A DNA stretch of 64,000 bases from a virus. Below are positions 39,082 through 49,858 of the stretch, piece by piece; the stretch's first letter is position 1, and every line of letters starts with the position of its first letter. The DNA lies in IMG/VR virus record IMGVR_UViG_3300003323_000541, positions 1 through 64,000 of that record, one strand, 5' to 3'. Under the pieces are notes generated by a model. The model had not been told where the DNA came from. It did not search any database and saw only the letters and a program-made list of their open reading frames with translations. The position numbers and the translations under genes were made by a program.

Positions 39082-39629
39082 TGAACAGGAAGGGGAAGAA
39101 GAATAAGATTAAGCCTGATTATTTCTTTAAGGACATATACAAATGGTTCAAGAAGAATATTCTTCCCGAAGAATGTCCATATGATATATCCTATGCTACC
39201 TGGTGTTCAATTAATGAAGAACTAAATGAAATGTTCATAGAACGCGTTTTAAGCGGTTCTGTTGAACGATTACCATGCAGACTAGGGTTACTAAAGATAA
39301 TCAAATATAAGCCTAAATTAAAGCTTAATTCAGATGGTGAGGTGGACTCTCGAAAGATACCTGTGGACTATAAGAAGACAATCGAATATTGGAGAGAAGT
39401 ATACCCTGGAAAAACCATCGAAGAAATAAAAGAGATTGAAGATAGAATTTATATCTATCACGATAATAAACACAGCAGAGGATATATAGCAGAGTTCTAC
39501 TGGGATCGGAGATCCTCTAACCTACCTAATAAATCAGCTTACGATTTCATACCCTTTAGAAAATACAATCGTAAGATAGCTGCAATAATGAAAGATCCCA
39601 CTTCTAAAATAGATTATTACATGAAATAA
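39081..39629 (+). CDS. HU/IHF-like protein between ring proteins, 182 aa
   Basis: Residues 38-80 match HU/IHF: a helix (TWCSINEELNEMFIERVL) followed by GSVERLPCRLGLLKIIKY, equivalent to the GFGTF strand region. A longer arm and C-terminal extension follow. crAss-like phages have such an IHF-like gene between the P22 gp4-like and gp10-like genes. It may bend DNA in the head or act in the tail. Coupled by TAATG to the ring protein. Confidence 0.65.
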   Translation: MNRKGKKNKIKPDYFFKDIYKWFKKNILPEECPYDISYATWCSINEELNEMFIERVLSGSVERLPCRLGLLKIIKYKPKLKLNSDGEVDSRKIPVDYKKTIEYWREVYPGKTIEEIKEIEDRIYIYHDNKHSRGYIAEFYWDRRSSNLPNKSAYDFIPFRKYNRKIAAIMKDPTSKIDYYMK

Positions 39630-39630
39630 T

Positions 39631-40437
39631 ATGGCCCTTTCAGGAAAATTAATACCACTAGATTCTATAATCGAAAAGGTTCAAAGTAACTTTAAATTTA
39701 ATGTGGAATTTGATTGGCAAGATGCTGCTGAATGGGTGGCATCTTTACTTGCTTTATTGGATGTACCTTCAGCTCTTGTTCAAAAGGTAACTGATGGACA
39801 TGATGGAAATCCACAACCTATAAAGATAGAAGATTATCGAGGTAATTTACCTTGTGATCTTCATTCTATTATTCAGACATCAAGGGACTTTTCTGATGCT
39901 GAATGCTCAGGAGATGTTCGTCTGGTACCTATGAGATATGCTACAGACACATTTCATACTAGATTCCATTGTGAGGATTGTCCTGATCTCTCGTGTTCAT
40001 CAGGAGAAACCTATATAGTTAATAACAATCATATATTCACTAACTTCAAAGAAGGAACTGTATATATGTCCTATTTGGCTATTCCAACTGATGAGAGAGG
40101 CTTTCCTATGGTCCCTTACGAAGAGTCCTGGAGAAAAGCTATGGAATGGGAAATAGCTTATAGAATAGCATTTATCCTGTTTCTCAGAGACGAGATTTCT
40201 GGTGACAAGTTTCAGCTCATAGAAAGGGACAGAGACTGGTATTCAGCACAAGCTGTACATAAGGCTAAAATGCCTTCTATCGACGAATGGGAATCTATTA
40301 AGAACAATGTCATCAGAAGTATTCCTAAGATTAATCATCACAGAGACTTCTTCAAGAATATGCAGATGCCTGAAGAACGATATATTTGGCCACTAAGAAG
40401 AGAATTAAATATCGCCAGACCTAGCAATTTAAGATAA
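39631..40437 (+). CDS. second neck/tail ring protein, 268 aa
   Basis: A beta-rich structural protein with a cysteine pair region (CEDCPDLSC) at about residues 116-124 and a helical middle (WEIAYRIAFILFLRDE). Its position between the IHF-like gene and the large tail protein fits the second ring/tube protein of crAss-like tails. Coupled to the next gene (TAATG). Confidence 0.6.
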   Translation: MALSGKLIPLDSIIEKVQSNFKFNVEFDWQDAAEWVASLLALLDVPSALVQKVTDGHDGNPQPIKIEDYRGNLPCDLHSIIQTSRDFSDAECSGDVRLVPMRYATDTFHTRFHCEDCPDLSCSSGETYIVNNNHIFTNFKEGTVYMSYLAIPTDERGFPMVPYEESWRKAMEWEIAYRIAFILFLRDEISGDKFQLIERDRDWYSAQAVHKAKMPSIDEWESIKNNVIRSIPKINHHRDFFKNMQMPEERYIWPLRRELNIARPSNLR

Positions 40438-43400
40438 TGCCGAAGATTACTTCATCATATATTCAAGGACTATCTCAAGATAGAGCTATTAGTAAGAACG
40501 ATAATAAGCACATAACATTTGGACTTAATATCGATCTTTCTTCATTTGATAACCCAGAGGATGTCGGTATAGTTACCAATCATTCTGGGACAAAGTTCTA
40601 TTGGAGATTACCTGATTTACAACCGGTATATAAAATAGAACTATCGGGGACCCTCGGTAATGGTTCTATAGGAATAGATACGGACACTTCGCTAATAACG
40701 GTATCTTCCACAACAACAATAAAGGATGTATACGATCAACTTATAATAGATTTTGGTGGACAAATAGCATCTGGGGATTATGGTATCCATTACAATAATG
40801 AATATATCATCATCACGGGCTTTGGAATGAATCCTACACCTGTAGTCTCTGCACAGTTTACAGTAACTACTATTGTATCAGCACAAAGGGATCTATCTAT
40901 TATAGGTTGGACACAACTAGAAGAGGAGATAATTCTTCTCTCTACATCAAGGATTAATACCTCAGAGAACCCTTCTAATACTGCTGGACAAATATGGAGA
41001 GTTGAAATAGATGAGGAAACAGAAGAACCAATTGGTTTATCTGCAGGATCTCTTGTAGCAGCAACTCACCTTGTATATAATCAAATATTGAACTTTTCAT
41101 TGGCTCATGAAATAGAAAGAGAGACCATAGCTAAAAAGGAAAGTTCCATTAAAGGAAATGTTTATTGGACTGATGGATATAATCCACCAAGGGTAATAAA
41201 TATCTACAATCCTCAAAGCTTTGCAATTGATCCTTCTCTTTTAGATTGGACTCCTAGTGTGGACCATTCTATTCCTATTATTCAGGATATTATCGAAGGA
41301 GGAACCAATAGGGTGGGCAGATATCAATTTGCATACAGATATATCTCTAATGATGGTGCAGTAAGTACTTTTTCTCCTGTTAGCAATTTAGTTAATTTAA
41401 CAGATTCTACAGCAACAGAACCATATCAGGATTTTGATGGAGCAGAAGCCGGAACAGAATCAGGTAAGTCCATTAGGTTTAAGATAACCAACCTAGATAG
41501 ATTATTTGACTTCCTGGAGGTTGCTGTTGTTATATATGAAGTTAAGGATGTACCATTAGTATATAAGTTTGCAGAAATACCAATTGATGGTGACGAAATA
41601 AATATTGTCTATACTGGTAATGAACCAAAGAGTCCTATAACTTTATCAGAGTTCGTTAATCCAAATACTTCGTTTAAAACGATTAAAACCTTTACACAGA
41701 AGAAGGAGAGACTATACCCAGCTAATACCACAACTGAAAGCTTTGAGGTTGATATAGACACCAGAGCATATAGATTTAAATCTTTGCAGACTACCACCCA
41801 ATTGTTTAAAAGAGATGGTACTAGTGATACATTAAACGGTACTACATTTGAAATTGGTGGTAATCCTGTACCTGATGAACATGATGCGGTGAATGCCTAC
41901 AATGATGAATCAGGAACCGTATTTGGGTCCATAGGTGCTGTTAACTGGACAGTTAATCATCAATATAAATATCAATATAATTCCACTAGATTAGGTGGAA
42001 CTGGTCCTGTTATATCTTATTCTTTCTTTAGAAAAGAACTAACCGGAGATGAGGTTAATGATACAGATAGGAGCAATGTACCTTTTGTATACCTTAATCC
42101 TATTACAGTAACCAACGATAACTTAGGTATTACAGGACAAGATTATCCAACTTTCGGTCCGTATGATAATTTCAAGAGTCCACAGATGTCTTCTGTGTTT
42201 AAAGGACACGCACGAGGGGAAGTCTATCCATATGGTATAGTATTTACCAATAGTAAAGGACAAGAATCGTTTGTATACTGGATTGCTGATATAAGAATAC
42301 CTGAACCATGGGAAGATAAAGACGCCGATCTATCGGTGGTTGATGGTTCCAATGCTGATATGTTATTCTTAAATTCTATAGGTATAACCTTTACTGTAGA
42401 CACAGCAGCAGTTCTAGCGGCTGATCCTACAATTACAGGTTGGTATTTCGTTCGAATGGAAAGAAAGGAGAACGATAAAACCAGACATGGAATGGGAGTA
42501 ATCACTGGTATTGAAGCATTTCTTGACCCCAATGCAGATGGTTCTAGGATAGATTTAGCATCTGGTGGAAACGTAGATGTGTTCATGTTAGGAACAAGAT
42601 ATGGACCTGACGCAGCTATTCCTGATATGCTAGACCTCAACAATAATTTCGACACTAATCCATTGATAGACCTCAATGATTCGAAATTAGCTAGCTACTA
42701 CTCTCCTGAGATTGACTTCAACAGATATTCAATAGGTACTGCAGCATTTGCTAAATTACTTCATGTATATAATTTCAAAACAACAAGATATTGGGCTGGA
42801 GAATTACCCGCTGGTAATAAAATAGTAGCAGACTATCGTAAGTTACAGGACATTGATAATTCCCCTGCAAATAACTATTATAATATAAATAAGAGTACTC
42901 CACTAACTATAGAGACTATAGTTCCTAGCAACTTTAGTACTTCGTTAGGATCAAGGGACTATCATCATATATTTAACTATAAACCTGATGCTGGTGGTAC
43001 AGGGGCCGATCATGAACTATCGGGATTTGGAACTAAAGGACTGTTCATAGAATTTGCTACAGACATTCCTACAATAACCCCACCAAATGATCAATTTTAT
43101 TTAGCATCACTTGGCTCATTTAATATCGGACAATATGGTGGACCATGGAGAACCAACCGATATAACAGGATATATATATCAGCACAGTCTTACCAGCCAA
43201 TAAAGGTAGCTAACTCTCCACAAACTACTACTGTATTTGGAGGAGATGTAAATATGGTATACTATTCAAGGGTACTATCATTCATGCATTGGAAACAAGA
43301 TTACGGTTATCCTACAGCTACATCTAGTGGTCTTGGACAAGCTTATGAACCAGTTGCTGCAGCAATGTCTGCTGTAGCTATAGTGTTCCCATGTGAAAGT

Positions 43401-44915
43401 ACTGTAAACACAGAATTCTTATATGGTAAATATTGGAACAAGAGTCAAGTCTCCCAATTTAGTGATGATCACTTTGGGGATGGTATAAATGATAATGATG
43501 GCTTTGCCAGGTTCCTGGTAGATGAATACACCTACAATAATTCATATGATCAGGAGAATAACATAAAACAGTTTATAAGTAAACCGTTCAACTTTACTCC
43601 CGATGAATCACAGCCTAATTTTGTATGGGCAAGTAATCGGAAATTCGATCGTGAAACAAAGGACAGTTGGAGAATGTATCCGGTTAATAACTTTATACCA
43701 CTAGAGGGAATATATGGACCAATTAATAAAATAGTTAATCTTAAAGAACTATTGTTTGCATATCAGCAAAGAGCTGTTGCTAATGTATCTTCTGAAGAAC
43801 GAGGAGCAGTCCCTGATGATGCAGGACAGGTATTCCAGGTGGGCACAGGAGATGTCCTATCGAGATACGATTATGTATCTAAAGAAACAGGAGTATCTCA
43901 CCAACAAGCAGTCGTAGTTAGTCCATCTTCTGTATTCCATTATGATTCCAGACTAGATAAAATGTTCAGACTACAGAAAGGTATAGAACCTATTAGTGAC
44001 CTACTAGGGTTAAATACATTCTTCAAACGGTTCATAAAGGGCCCTATAAGAACAAATGAAAAGATATTATTAAGAAGTGGTATTCATGGATCTTATGATA
44101 GTAAACTAAGTAAGTGTTACTTCACGTTCTTAAACCAGATACCGTTCAAACATGGTGATATTACCTTTAGTATAGGTAATCCATCAACTATGACTATCAA
44201 TGCTTATGAACCCACTTATCTGTTTGATATACTTAGGAAAAGAGATATTATAGAATTAAATAATAATATATTTGAAGTAGTATCTATAACACCTACCAAA
44301 CTGGTTGTTAAAGGGGATGATATAGTAGCTAATCCAACATTTATATCTTTACATTGCACCGTTGCGTTCAATGAGTTCATAAATGCTTTTGAGAGCTTCT
44401 ATTCCTTTACCCCTTCATTATACCTCCCCACAGGTAAACGATTATTCTCGACTAATCCATATGATACTAATAATTCTGTATGGGTCCATAACAAAGGAGA
44501 CTACGGAGTATTCTATGGAAGAAGTCCACAACCCTCATTAGTAGAGTTTATACTAAACTTCCCTGATGAATCTAAATTACCGACATTCAGAGTAGATTAT
44601 TTAGAATGGTGGAGCCAATCAATTGATAGTAATCGATTAGACGTTGTTCTAGACACTTTAAATGGTATAGAGGTATATAATGATTACCAGACTACAGATA
44701 ATAGCTTAGAAACGCTAATAGTGGGCTCTAATGTAGATAGAATGGAAAGAACTTGGAGAACCAATGTCATCAGAGATTGGACAACTCCCAGTGAAACCTT
44801 TAAAGCATTCTTGCGAGATAAATATGCTAAAGTAAGATTGAAGTATAATAACGATAATAATTATAAGTTTAAACTTCATGAATTCAATACTAATATAACA
44901 TTATCATATCATTAA
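40437..44915 (+). CDS. large tail protein (tail hub/stabilisation, P22 gp10-like)
   Basis: 1492 residues, mostly beta. The motif VYWTDGYNPPRVIN (about residues 239-252) and the blade-like pattern of the first 700 residues match the crAss-like tail hub or muzzle proteins related to P22 gp10 (beta-propeller). It forms the distal part of the short tail through which DNA and interior proteins leave. Followed one base later by the next gene. Confidence 0.75.
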   Translation: MPKITSSYIQGLSQDRAISKNDNKHITFGLNIDLSSFDNPEDVGIVTNHSGTKFYWRLPDLQPVYKIELSGTLGNGSIGIDTDTSLITVSSTTTIKDVYDQLIIDFGGQIASGDYGIHYNNEYIIITGFGMNPTPVVSAQFTVTTIVSAQRDLSIIGWTQLEEEIILLSTSRINTSENPSNTAGQIWRVEIDEETEEPIGLSAGSLVAATHLVYNQILNFSLAHEIERETIAKKESSIKGNVYWTDGYNPPRVINIYNPQSFAIDPSLLDWTPSVDHSIPIIQDIIEGGTNRVGRYQFAYRYISNDGAVSTFSPVSNLVNLTDSTATEPYQDFDGAEAGTESGKSIRFKITNLDRLFDFLEVAVVIYEVKDVPLVYKFAEIPIDGDEINIVYTGNEPKSPITLSEFVNPNTSFKTIKTFTQKKERLYPANTTTESFEVDIDTRAYRFKSLQTTTQLFKRDGTSDTLNGTTFEIGGNPVPDEHDAVNAYNDESGTVFGSIGAVNWTVNHQYKYQYNSTRLGGTGPVISYSFFRKELTGDEVNDTDRSNVPFVYLNPITVTNDNLGITGQDYPTFGPYDNFKSPQMSSVFKGHARGEVYPYGIVFTNSKGQESFVYWIADIRIPEPWEDKDADLSVVDGSNADMLFLNSIGITFTVDTAAVLAADPTITGWYFVRMERKENDKTRHGMGVITGIEAFLDPNADGSRIDLASGGNVDVFMLGTRYGPDAAIPDMLDLNNNFDTNPLIDLNDSKLASYYSPEIDFNRYSIGTAAFAKLLHVYNFKTTRYWAGELPAGNKIVADYRKLQDIDNSPANNYYNINKSTPLTIETIVPSNFSTSLGSRDYHHIFNYKPDAGGTGADHELSGFGTKGLFIEFATDIPTITPPNDQFYLASLGSFNIGQYGGPWRTNRYNRIYISAQSYQPIKVANSPQTTTVFGGDVNMVYYSRVLSFMHWKQDYGYPTATSSGLGQAYEPVAAAMSAVAIVFPCESTVNTEFLYGKYWNKSQVSQFSDDHFGDGINDNDGFARFLVDEYTYNNSYDQENNIKQFISKPFNFTPDESQPNFVWASNRKFDRETKDSWRMYPVNNFIPLEGIYGPINKIVNLKELLFAYQQRAVANVSSEERGAVPDDAGQVFQVGTGDVLSRYDYVSKETGVSHQQAVVVSPSSVFHYDSRLDKMFRLQKGIEPISDLLGLNTFFKRFIKGPIRTNEKILLRSGIHGSYDSKLSKCYFTFLNQIPFKHGDITFSIGNPSTMTINAYEPTYLFDILRKRDIIELNNNIFEVVSITPTKLVVKGDDIVANPTFISLHCTVAFNEFINAFESFYSFTPSLYLPTGKRLFSTNPYDTNNSVWVHNKGDYGVFYGRSPQPSLVEFILNFPDESKLPTFRVDYLEWWSQSIDSNRLDVVLDTLNGIEVYNDYQTTDNSLETLIVGSNVDRMERTWRTNVIRDWTTPSETFKAFLRDKYAKVRLKYNNDNNYKFKLHEFNTNITLSYH

Positions 44916-44916
44916 T

Positions 44917-47058
44917 ATGAGAAAGAGACTATATCAATTTGGAGGGAAACAACAAGGGATTGGACCATATAATCAATTTGGTAATACAAGAAAGGTTTTT
45001 ACAGGATATCCTCAGGAAGTAGATGTACCCTTCATTAATAACTGGAATAATTTTCAGAACTGGTTAGGTGAAAAGAAATATGCCGGAGATCCGAGATTAG
45101 ATACAGACGAACAATATCGATCTCAAGTTCTTGGTGAGTTCAATAAGATGAATAATCTTAATTGGACAGATCAGGATATATTAAGAGGACAAAAAGCATT
45201 TAATACATATTATAACTGGGCATCACAGAATAATCCTAATGATCCGGTATTACAAGGTAATCAACCTTTAAAAGAAGAGGGTATACTTGGACAGTATACA
45301 TCTAACAAGAAATATCTCCCAGCAAGACTTGATAGCACAGGATCTAAGCAAAAGATTATACAGCAATTTGGTGGTCCTACCAATCAGCTTAATCAAGATA
45401 CAACAAGGACTAATACAATGTATGTTCCTGATTGGGTTAGAAAAGTAGCAGGCTTTATACCAGGTGCTAATGCAATGATAGATGCTGCTAAAAATAGAGA
45501 TGGCTTAGGTGCTGTAACAGGAGCTTTCCAAACAATAGGATCTTCTGTTGGAGCTGGAATGGGACTAGGGTCTACTATAGGTGGATTTATGGGAGGAAAC
45601 AAGAATTCTCCGATGAATATGGAAGCTGCTCAACCTGCAATTTTTCAAATGGGAGGACCTATGTTAACGAAAGTTAATGGACCATCTCATACAGAAGGTG
45701 GTATTCAAATGGGTAACTCAGAGGTTGAAGGTAACGAGGTTGTTCAAAATAAACCTCAGGGAAATAAATATATATATAGCGACTCCATAAGACTACCTGG
45801 AGAAAAGAAAACCATAGCTCAACAAGCTGATTATATTAATAAGAAGCTTGAAATGAGACCTAATGATAGTATAACAAAGAACTGGTCTAGAGTTGAATTA
45901 AAGGATCTTGAGGATGCTCAGGAAGGAGCTAAAATGAATTATATGATGAATAATGTTCCAGGTGTTATGCAGTATGGTGGAGAGCTTTCTAAGTCTGCTC
46001 AAGGATCAATACCTGAAAAGAAAGGACCTGCTCTTATGGAGGGTAATGTGTCCTTTGGTAAAAAAGCGTTAAATTCCATTCGAATGGATGAGGTTAAGCA
46101 ATCTCCGGATCAACCTAATCTTGATAGATATACTTTCTCGGCTGCTTTTGGAACAGCCCGTAAAATGGGACTTAATACATTTCTATATAAAGGAAAGACC
46201 TATAATACAGGAGCTATAGTACAGCCTCCTGGTACAATGCAGTATGGTGGAGGCATTGATCCGTTAGCCCCTGTTATTCCACAAGGACCAGATACATTAG
46301 GACTAACTATGGGTGATATGCCTAATTCGATGTCACCTGTTAATTTTACGCCTTCTCAGTTAGCGACTATTCCTAATAGAACTCAATCTCCTGTTGTTCC
46401 TAGTATACCACCAGTTGCAGGAGGTCAAGGAGCTAATCCAATGGTCCCTCAATCTCCTCCTGGAGAATACAATCCTAACTTTGGATTAGGAATTGCAGGT
46501 TCAATGTTTGGTCCTCTGGCTAATATAACAGCAGCAGCTTTCTCTAAAGGCTCATTAATGAATCCTAAAATTCAATATGATCGGATAAATAATAGACCCG
46601 CTGAGGTATTAGCAGAGCAACAAGCAGCTAATCAAACAGCAACATCAAGAGATGCTTTTAGGAACTTATCTCCCACAGCAGGATCTTTCTTGACAAACAT
46701 GGGAATTACTTCGACTAATAATGCTGCAGCTTTAGGTAGAAATATAGCTGATATTAATCTGAAAGGTCAGCAAATGAATCAAGGTATTCAGATGCAGGAA
46801 ACTAATATGAACCAAGCTATTACTTCAGGAAATAATGCTATGAGAGATGCTGATAGAGCCCGTAGATGGCAATTAGCCATGGAAGGAGCCGCTGGTATTG
46901 GTAATAACTTAATGGGTATTAACAGAGATATTAATGCTAACAGATCTCAGAATACTGCTCTTAAATTCCTTAACACACCTAACTACAGAATTAAATACGA
47001 TTCTAAAGGTAATCCTGTTGGAATTGAATATATGTCGGGACTTCCTAACAAAGGTTAA
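44917..47058 (+). CDS. virion interior (cargo-like) protein, 713 aa
   Basis: A glycine-rich hydrophobic stretch (about 196-225, GAVTGAFQTIGSSVGAGMGL) could insert into a membrane. A conserved pattern follows, THTEGGIQMGNSEVEGNEVV-like (about 255-275), known from large interior proteins of crAss-like and related Bacteroidota phages. The rest is low-complexity and Asn/Gln/Pro-rich. Probably ejected with the DNA. Confidence 0.6.
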   Translation: MRKRLYQFGGKQQGIGPYNQFGNTRKVFTGYPQEVDVPFINNWNNFQNWLGEKKYAGDPRLDTDEQYRSQVLGEFNKMNNLNWTDQDILRGQKAFNTYYNWASQNNPNDPVLQGNQPLKEEGILGQYTSNKKYLPARLDSTGSKQKIIQQFGGPTNQLNQDTTRTNTMYVPDWVRKVAGFIPGANAMIDAAKNRDGLGAVTGAFQTIGSSVGAGMGLGSTIGGFMGGNKNSPMNMEAAQPAIFQMGGPMLTKVNGPSHTEGGIQMGNSEVEGNEVVQNKPQGNKYIYSDSIRLPGEKKTIAQQADYINKKLEMRPNDSITKNWSRVELKDLEDAQEGAKMNYMMNNVPGVMQYGGELSKSAQGSIPEKKGPALMEGNVSFGKKALNSIRMDEVKQSPDQPNLDRYTFSAAFGTARKMGLNTFLYKGKTYNTGAIVQPPGTMQYGGGIDPLAPVIPQGPDTLGLTMGDMPNSMSPVNFTPSQLATIPNRTQSPVVPSIPPVAGGQGANPMVPQSPPGEYNPNFGLGIAGSMFGPLANITAAAFSKGSLMNPKIQYDRINNRPAEVLAEQQAANQTATSRDAFRNLSPTAGSFLTNMGITSTNNAAALGRNIADINLKGQQMNQGIQMQETNMNQAITSGNNAMRDADRARRWQLAMEGAAGIGNNLMGINRDINANRSQNTALKFLNTPNYRIKYDSKGNPVGIEYMSGLPNKG

Positions 47059-47060
47059 TA

Positions 47061-47088
47061 AACGAAACCTTTTAACTAAATTTTCGTT
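47061..47088 (+). terminator. inverted repeat between tail genes
   Basis: AACGAAA and TTTCGTT form a 7-bp stem with a 14-nt loop in the 41-nt gap after gene 44917. The T-run is inside the loop side, so termination is doubtful; it may be a processing or stability signal. Confidence 0.35.
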
Positions 47089-47099
47089 AAGTGAGAGTT

Positions 47100-47309
47100 A
47101 TGAGAATTAATTTATTTAACAGAAGATTTTATTTAGGTAAAAATATAGGCGATTATACTAAACCTGGAAAGCATATCATGTTTAGAACTTGGTCAGATAC
47201 TTCTCCAGTGTTTACAGTATATCAAGATAACTACACAGATTTATTGAAATATTTTTGGAAAGTTCTGAAATATAAAATAAATACAAAATACTATAGTATA
47301 TGTCTGTAA
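47100..47309 (+). CDS. small basic protein, 69 aa
   Basis: Starts MRINLFNRRFYLGKNIGDY at ATG 47100 (a GTG at 47091 is an alternative). Aromatic and basic (LLKYFWKVLKYKINTKYY), with no recognised domain. It overlaps the following gene by 10 bases. Function unknown. Confidence 0.6.
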   Translation: MRINLFNRRFYLGKNIGDYTKPGKHIMFRTWSDTSPVFTVYQDNYTDLLKYFWKVLKYKINTKYYSICL

Positions 47310-49858
47310 GACTTATTTCTCCAACCTCTACACCCTATCAATCTCAGTTTGTTCCACTTCCTGTGGAATTAATGGGAACTCAGCTAGCTCAACATCAACA
47401 ATCATTTGATCAAGCCAGAGCTACTGCTGATGCTACTAATTTCAACTTAGAGGCTGCTCCCTGGAATACTGAGTTTGTAAATGAACTATCTTCTAAGTAT
47501 AATAGTAAGCTATCTGAAATTAGAGATAATCTAATGCAGACTGGTAGTACCAATTATGCGATCACCAAGCTTGGACAGCTAAACAGGGAGTTTCAAAGTG
47601 ATCCTAATGTTAAGTCTACTAAAATGAATTACGACTACTATAAGGAAAATGTTCGTGATTTGATGAAACAACCTTATTGGAGAAGTACATATAGTTCAGC
47701 GTTGAATCCTAATCTTACATGGAAGCAGGTATCTCCTTCAGAGGACATGCCTACGTTCTTATTTGGTCATGAGGTAGATAATGAAATCAGAAAGAACTTA
47801 GAGAACCTTAAACCCAGTATCATATCACAAATGCAAGATGCTGGTTATGATGTAGCTCTTGATCAATTTGGTAGAATAGTGGACTCTGAAGGAAAGATTC
47901 TTCGCGAAGAAGAAGTTCTTGATATGTCCAATCCTTATACACAATCTGCTCTTTCAGGGCTCGTAGAACAATATCAGAACTACGATCAGAGCCCTACAGG
48001 ACAATATCTGCGTTCACATTGGAATATTGGTTCAGAGAATATACCAGAATATATTATGAACCTAGCTAAGCCATATTTCTTCAGAAATAGTAAGACTGCT
48101 CAAACAACTGATAGACATTATGACTGGATTCCTGAGCATCATGGTAAGGGAAGTGGTAGCACCAATCCTCCGGATTACCTGCTTAATATTTCTGAGGTAC
48201 CAGAGACAACTGTTACTATTCCTGCATTTGATAACACGTTAAATGCTGTAGTAGAACAGGACTCTCTTATTAAGCATTATGATAATGAGGTGCTTAACAC
48301 AGGAGCTCAATTGTTCTCCATGTTAGATCCTCAGACCAGAATTGATATGCTTAAGCAAGCTAATATAGAAGCCAATAGCGACAATCTGGTTAATTTACAG
48401 AATTACTATCCACAACTAAATAAGGATCAACGAGAGAAGCTCTCAGGAGCTCTTGAGCAACATTTCTTTGGAGATGATAAGAATCCAGGTCTATATAATC
48501 AATTAGCATCTAGAACTGATCTTTCTCCAAATGAACAGAACCTATTGTATGCTCTTGAAGATTACGGACAGAAGGTAATTGAAAGAGAAGGACTAAAGTC
48601 CGTACAAGAAAGTGATCTTGCTACATGGCAAGGAATGAGTAAGGAAATAGATGACGAATTCCTTAACTCTAAATACAACGGAAATAAATCTGTGAGATCT
48701 GCAATTAGCGACTTCACTGTTAAAACAGACGAAGGTGCTCAGAAATATGATTCATTCCAAAGGCTCAATAAAGCTCTTGGTAGTGAGTTCACAGAAGAAG
48801 ATATAGTAGATTATATAAAGGGTCTGGATAAGGTAGATGGTATTAAGAAAACATTAGACATGTTCTCTGGTGGAGACTATGCATCTAGACAAGTTCCTTT
48901 ATATGTTTCCGATAGGTGGGATAAATATTTAAATAAACACGCTACAGAATTCCAAGGAATAAAAGCTCAATTAGATAATCTAAGAAAAGATTACCGGTCT
49001 AAGTTAGAGAACAAACTCTCAACAGGATATCAATATCAGGAACCTGGTACTTTCCTGGAATATGAAATGAATGAGAATTCTAAGAACATTCCTGGAAGAC
49101 AAATGGCTCTTCTATCCCAAAGCTTAGAACCGCTGTCCATTAGTGGTAATATAAATAAACTTGCACAAATGGTTGGTATCCCTGGAGGAGTTGTAGCAGA
49201 GACTAATAAAAAACAAGGAAATCTTTGGGAGAAGATTCGTGGACAAGCTATTCAAAAGACAGGTAAGGACATGGATTATTCGGAATTCAAGGATGCTAAA
49301 ATAACTAGCGCTAAAATTGAAACCTCCGGTGATGCTACTCCGTCCATGTATGTCACATATGCCTATGATAAAGACAATGATCAGAAGTCTATAACCCTTA
49401 AGCTAGACGCTGAGGACTTAGATAAGAACCTTATTAAGCAACTAGGTTGGGAATCATTGACATATAATCAAGATCCTAATGTACAAGAGAAAGGGGCATT
49501 CCTTTATGCTCTGGGATCATTAGATAATAATAATTGGAAGAAACTTCGTCAGCTCCAATCTAGGACACTTTCTAAGAGTGGGGCGGGTGAATATAACAAT
49601 GTATCAACAAACATCGCTGTAGATGGCTTAAATTTCGTTGTAACGAAGTCTCAGGGACCTGACGGAAATAACGTATACAGACTACATAATGCTAATACAC
49701 CTAATCAATCATTTACATTTAAAAACATGAATGAGGTAGTTTCTACCCTTGGTGTAGCATTAGGTAACAACACAGCATATAACCAACTACAGAGCAATGG
49801 AGGTGGCTCCATGGGGGAGCCCCTAGGTCAGGGAACCGTTTGGACTCCCGACAAGTAA
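47300..49858 (+). CDS. virion interior (cargo-like) protein, 852 aa
   Basis: Starts MSVRLISPTSTPYQSQFVPLP. Almost entirely helical after residue 30, with many Asn/Gln and repeated coiled-coil stretches. A beta domain is near the C-terminus (about 690-830). The size and place, before the polymerase ORF, match interior proteins of crAss-like virions that are stored in the head or tail and ejected. The stop lies inside the next reading frame. Confidence 0.6.
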   Translation: MSVRLISPTSTPYQSQFVPLPVELMGTQLAQHQQSFDQARATADATNFNLEAAPWNTEFVNELSSKYNSKLSEIRDNLMQTGSTNYAITKLGQLNREFQSDPNVKSTKMNYDYYKENVRDLMKQPYWRSTYSSALNPNLTWKQVSPSEDMPTFLFGHEVDNEIRKNLENLKPSIISQMQDAGYDVALDQFGRIVDSEGKILREEEVLDMSNPYTQSALSGLVEQYQNYDQSPTGQYLRSHWNIGSENIPEYIMNLAKPYFFRNSKTAQTTDRHYDWIPEHHGKGSGSTNPPDYLLNISEVPETTVTIPAFDNTLNAVVEQDSLIKHYDNEVLNTGAQLFSMLDPQTRIDMLKQANIEANSDNLVNLQNYYPQLNKDQREKLSGALEQHFFGDDKNPGLYNQLASRTDLSPNEQNLLYALEDYGQKVIEREGLKSVQESDLATWQGMSKEIDDEFLNSKYNGNKSVRSAISDFTVKTDEGAQKYDSFQRLNKALGSEFTEEDIVDYIKGLDKVDGIKKTLDMFSGGDYASRQVPLYVSDRWDKYLNKHATEFQGIKAQLDNLRKDYRSKLENKLSTGYQYQEPGTFLEYEMNENSKNIPGRQMALLSQSLEPLSISGNINKLAQMVGIPGGVVAETNKKQGNLWEKIRGQAIQKTGKDMDYSEFKDAKITSAKIETSGDATPSMYVTYAYDKDNDQKSITLKLDAEDLDKNLIKQLGWESLTYNQDPNVQEKGAFLYALGSLDNNNWKKLRQLQSRTLSKSGAGEYNNVSTNIAVDGLNFVVTKSQGPDGNNVYRLHNANTPNQSFTFKNMNEVVSTLGVALGNNTAYNQLQSNGGGSMGEPLGQGTVWTPDK

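Noticed and set aside
49832-49858. Classical -1 slippery heptamer at the end of the 852-aa gene
   Set aside because: No X-XXY-YYZ sequence in the right frame is present at the overlap, so a frameshift fusion stays only a possibility.
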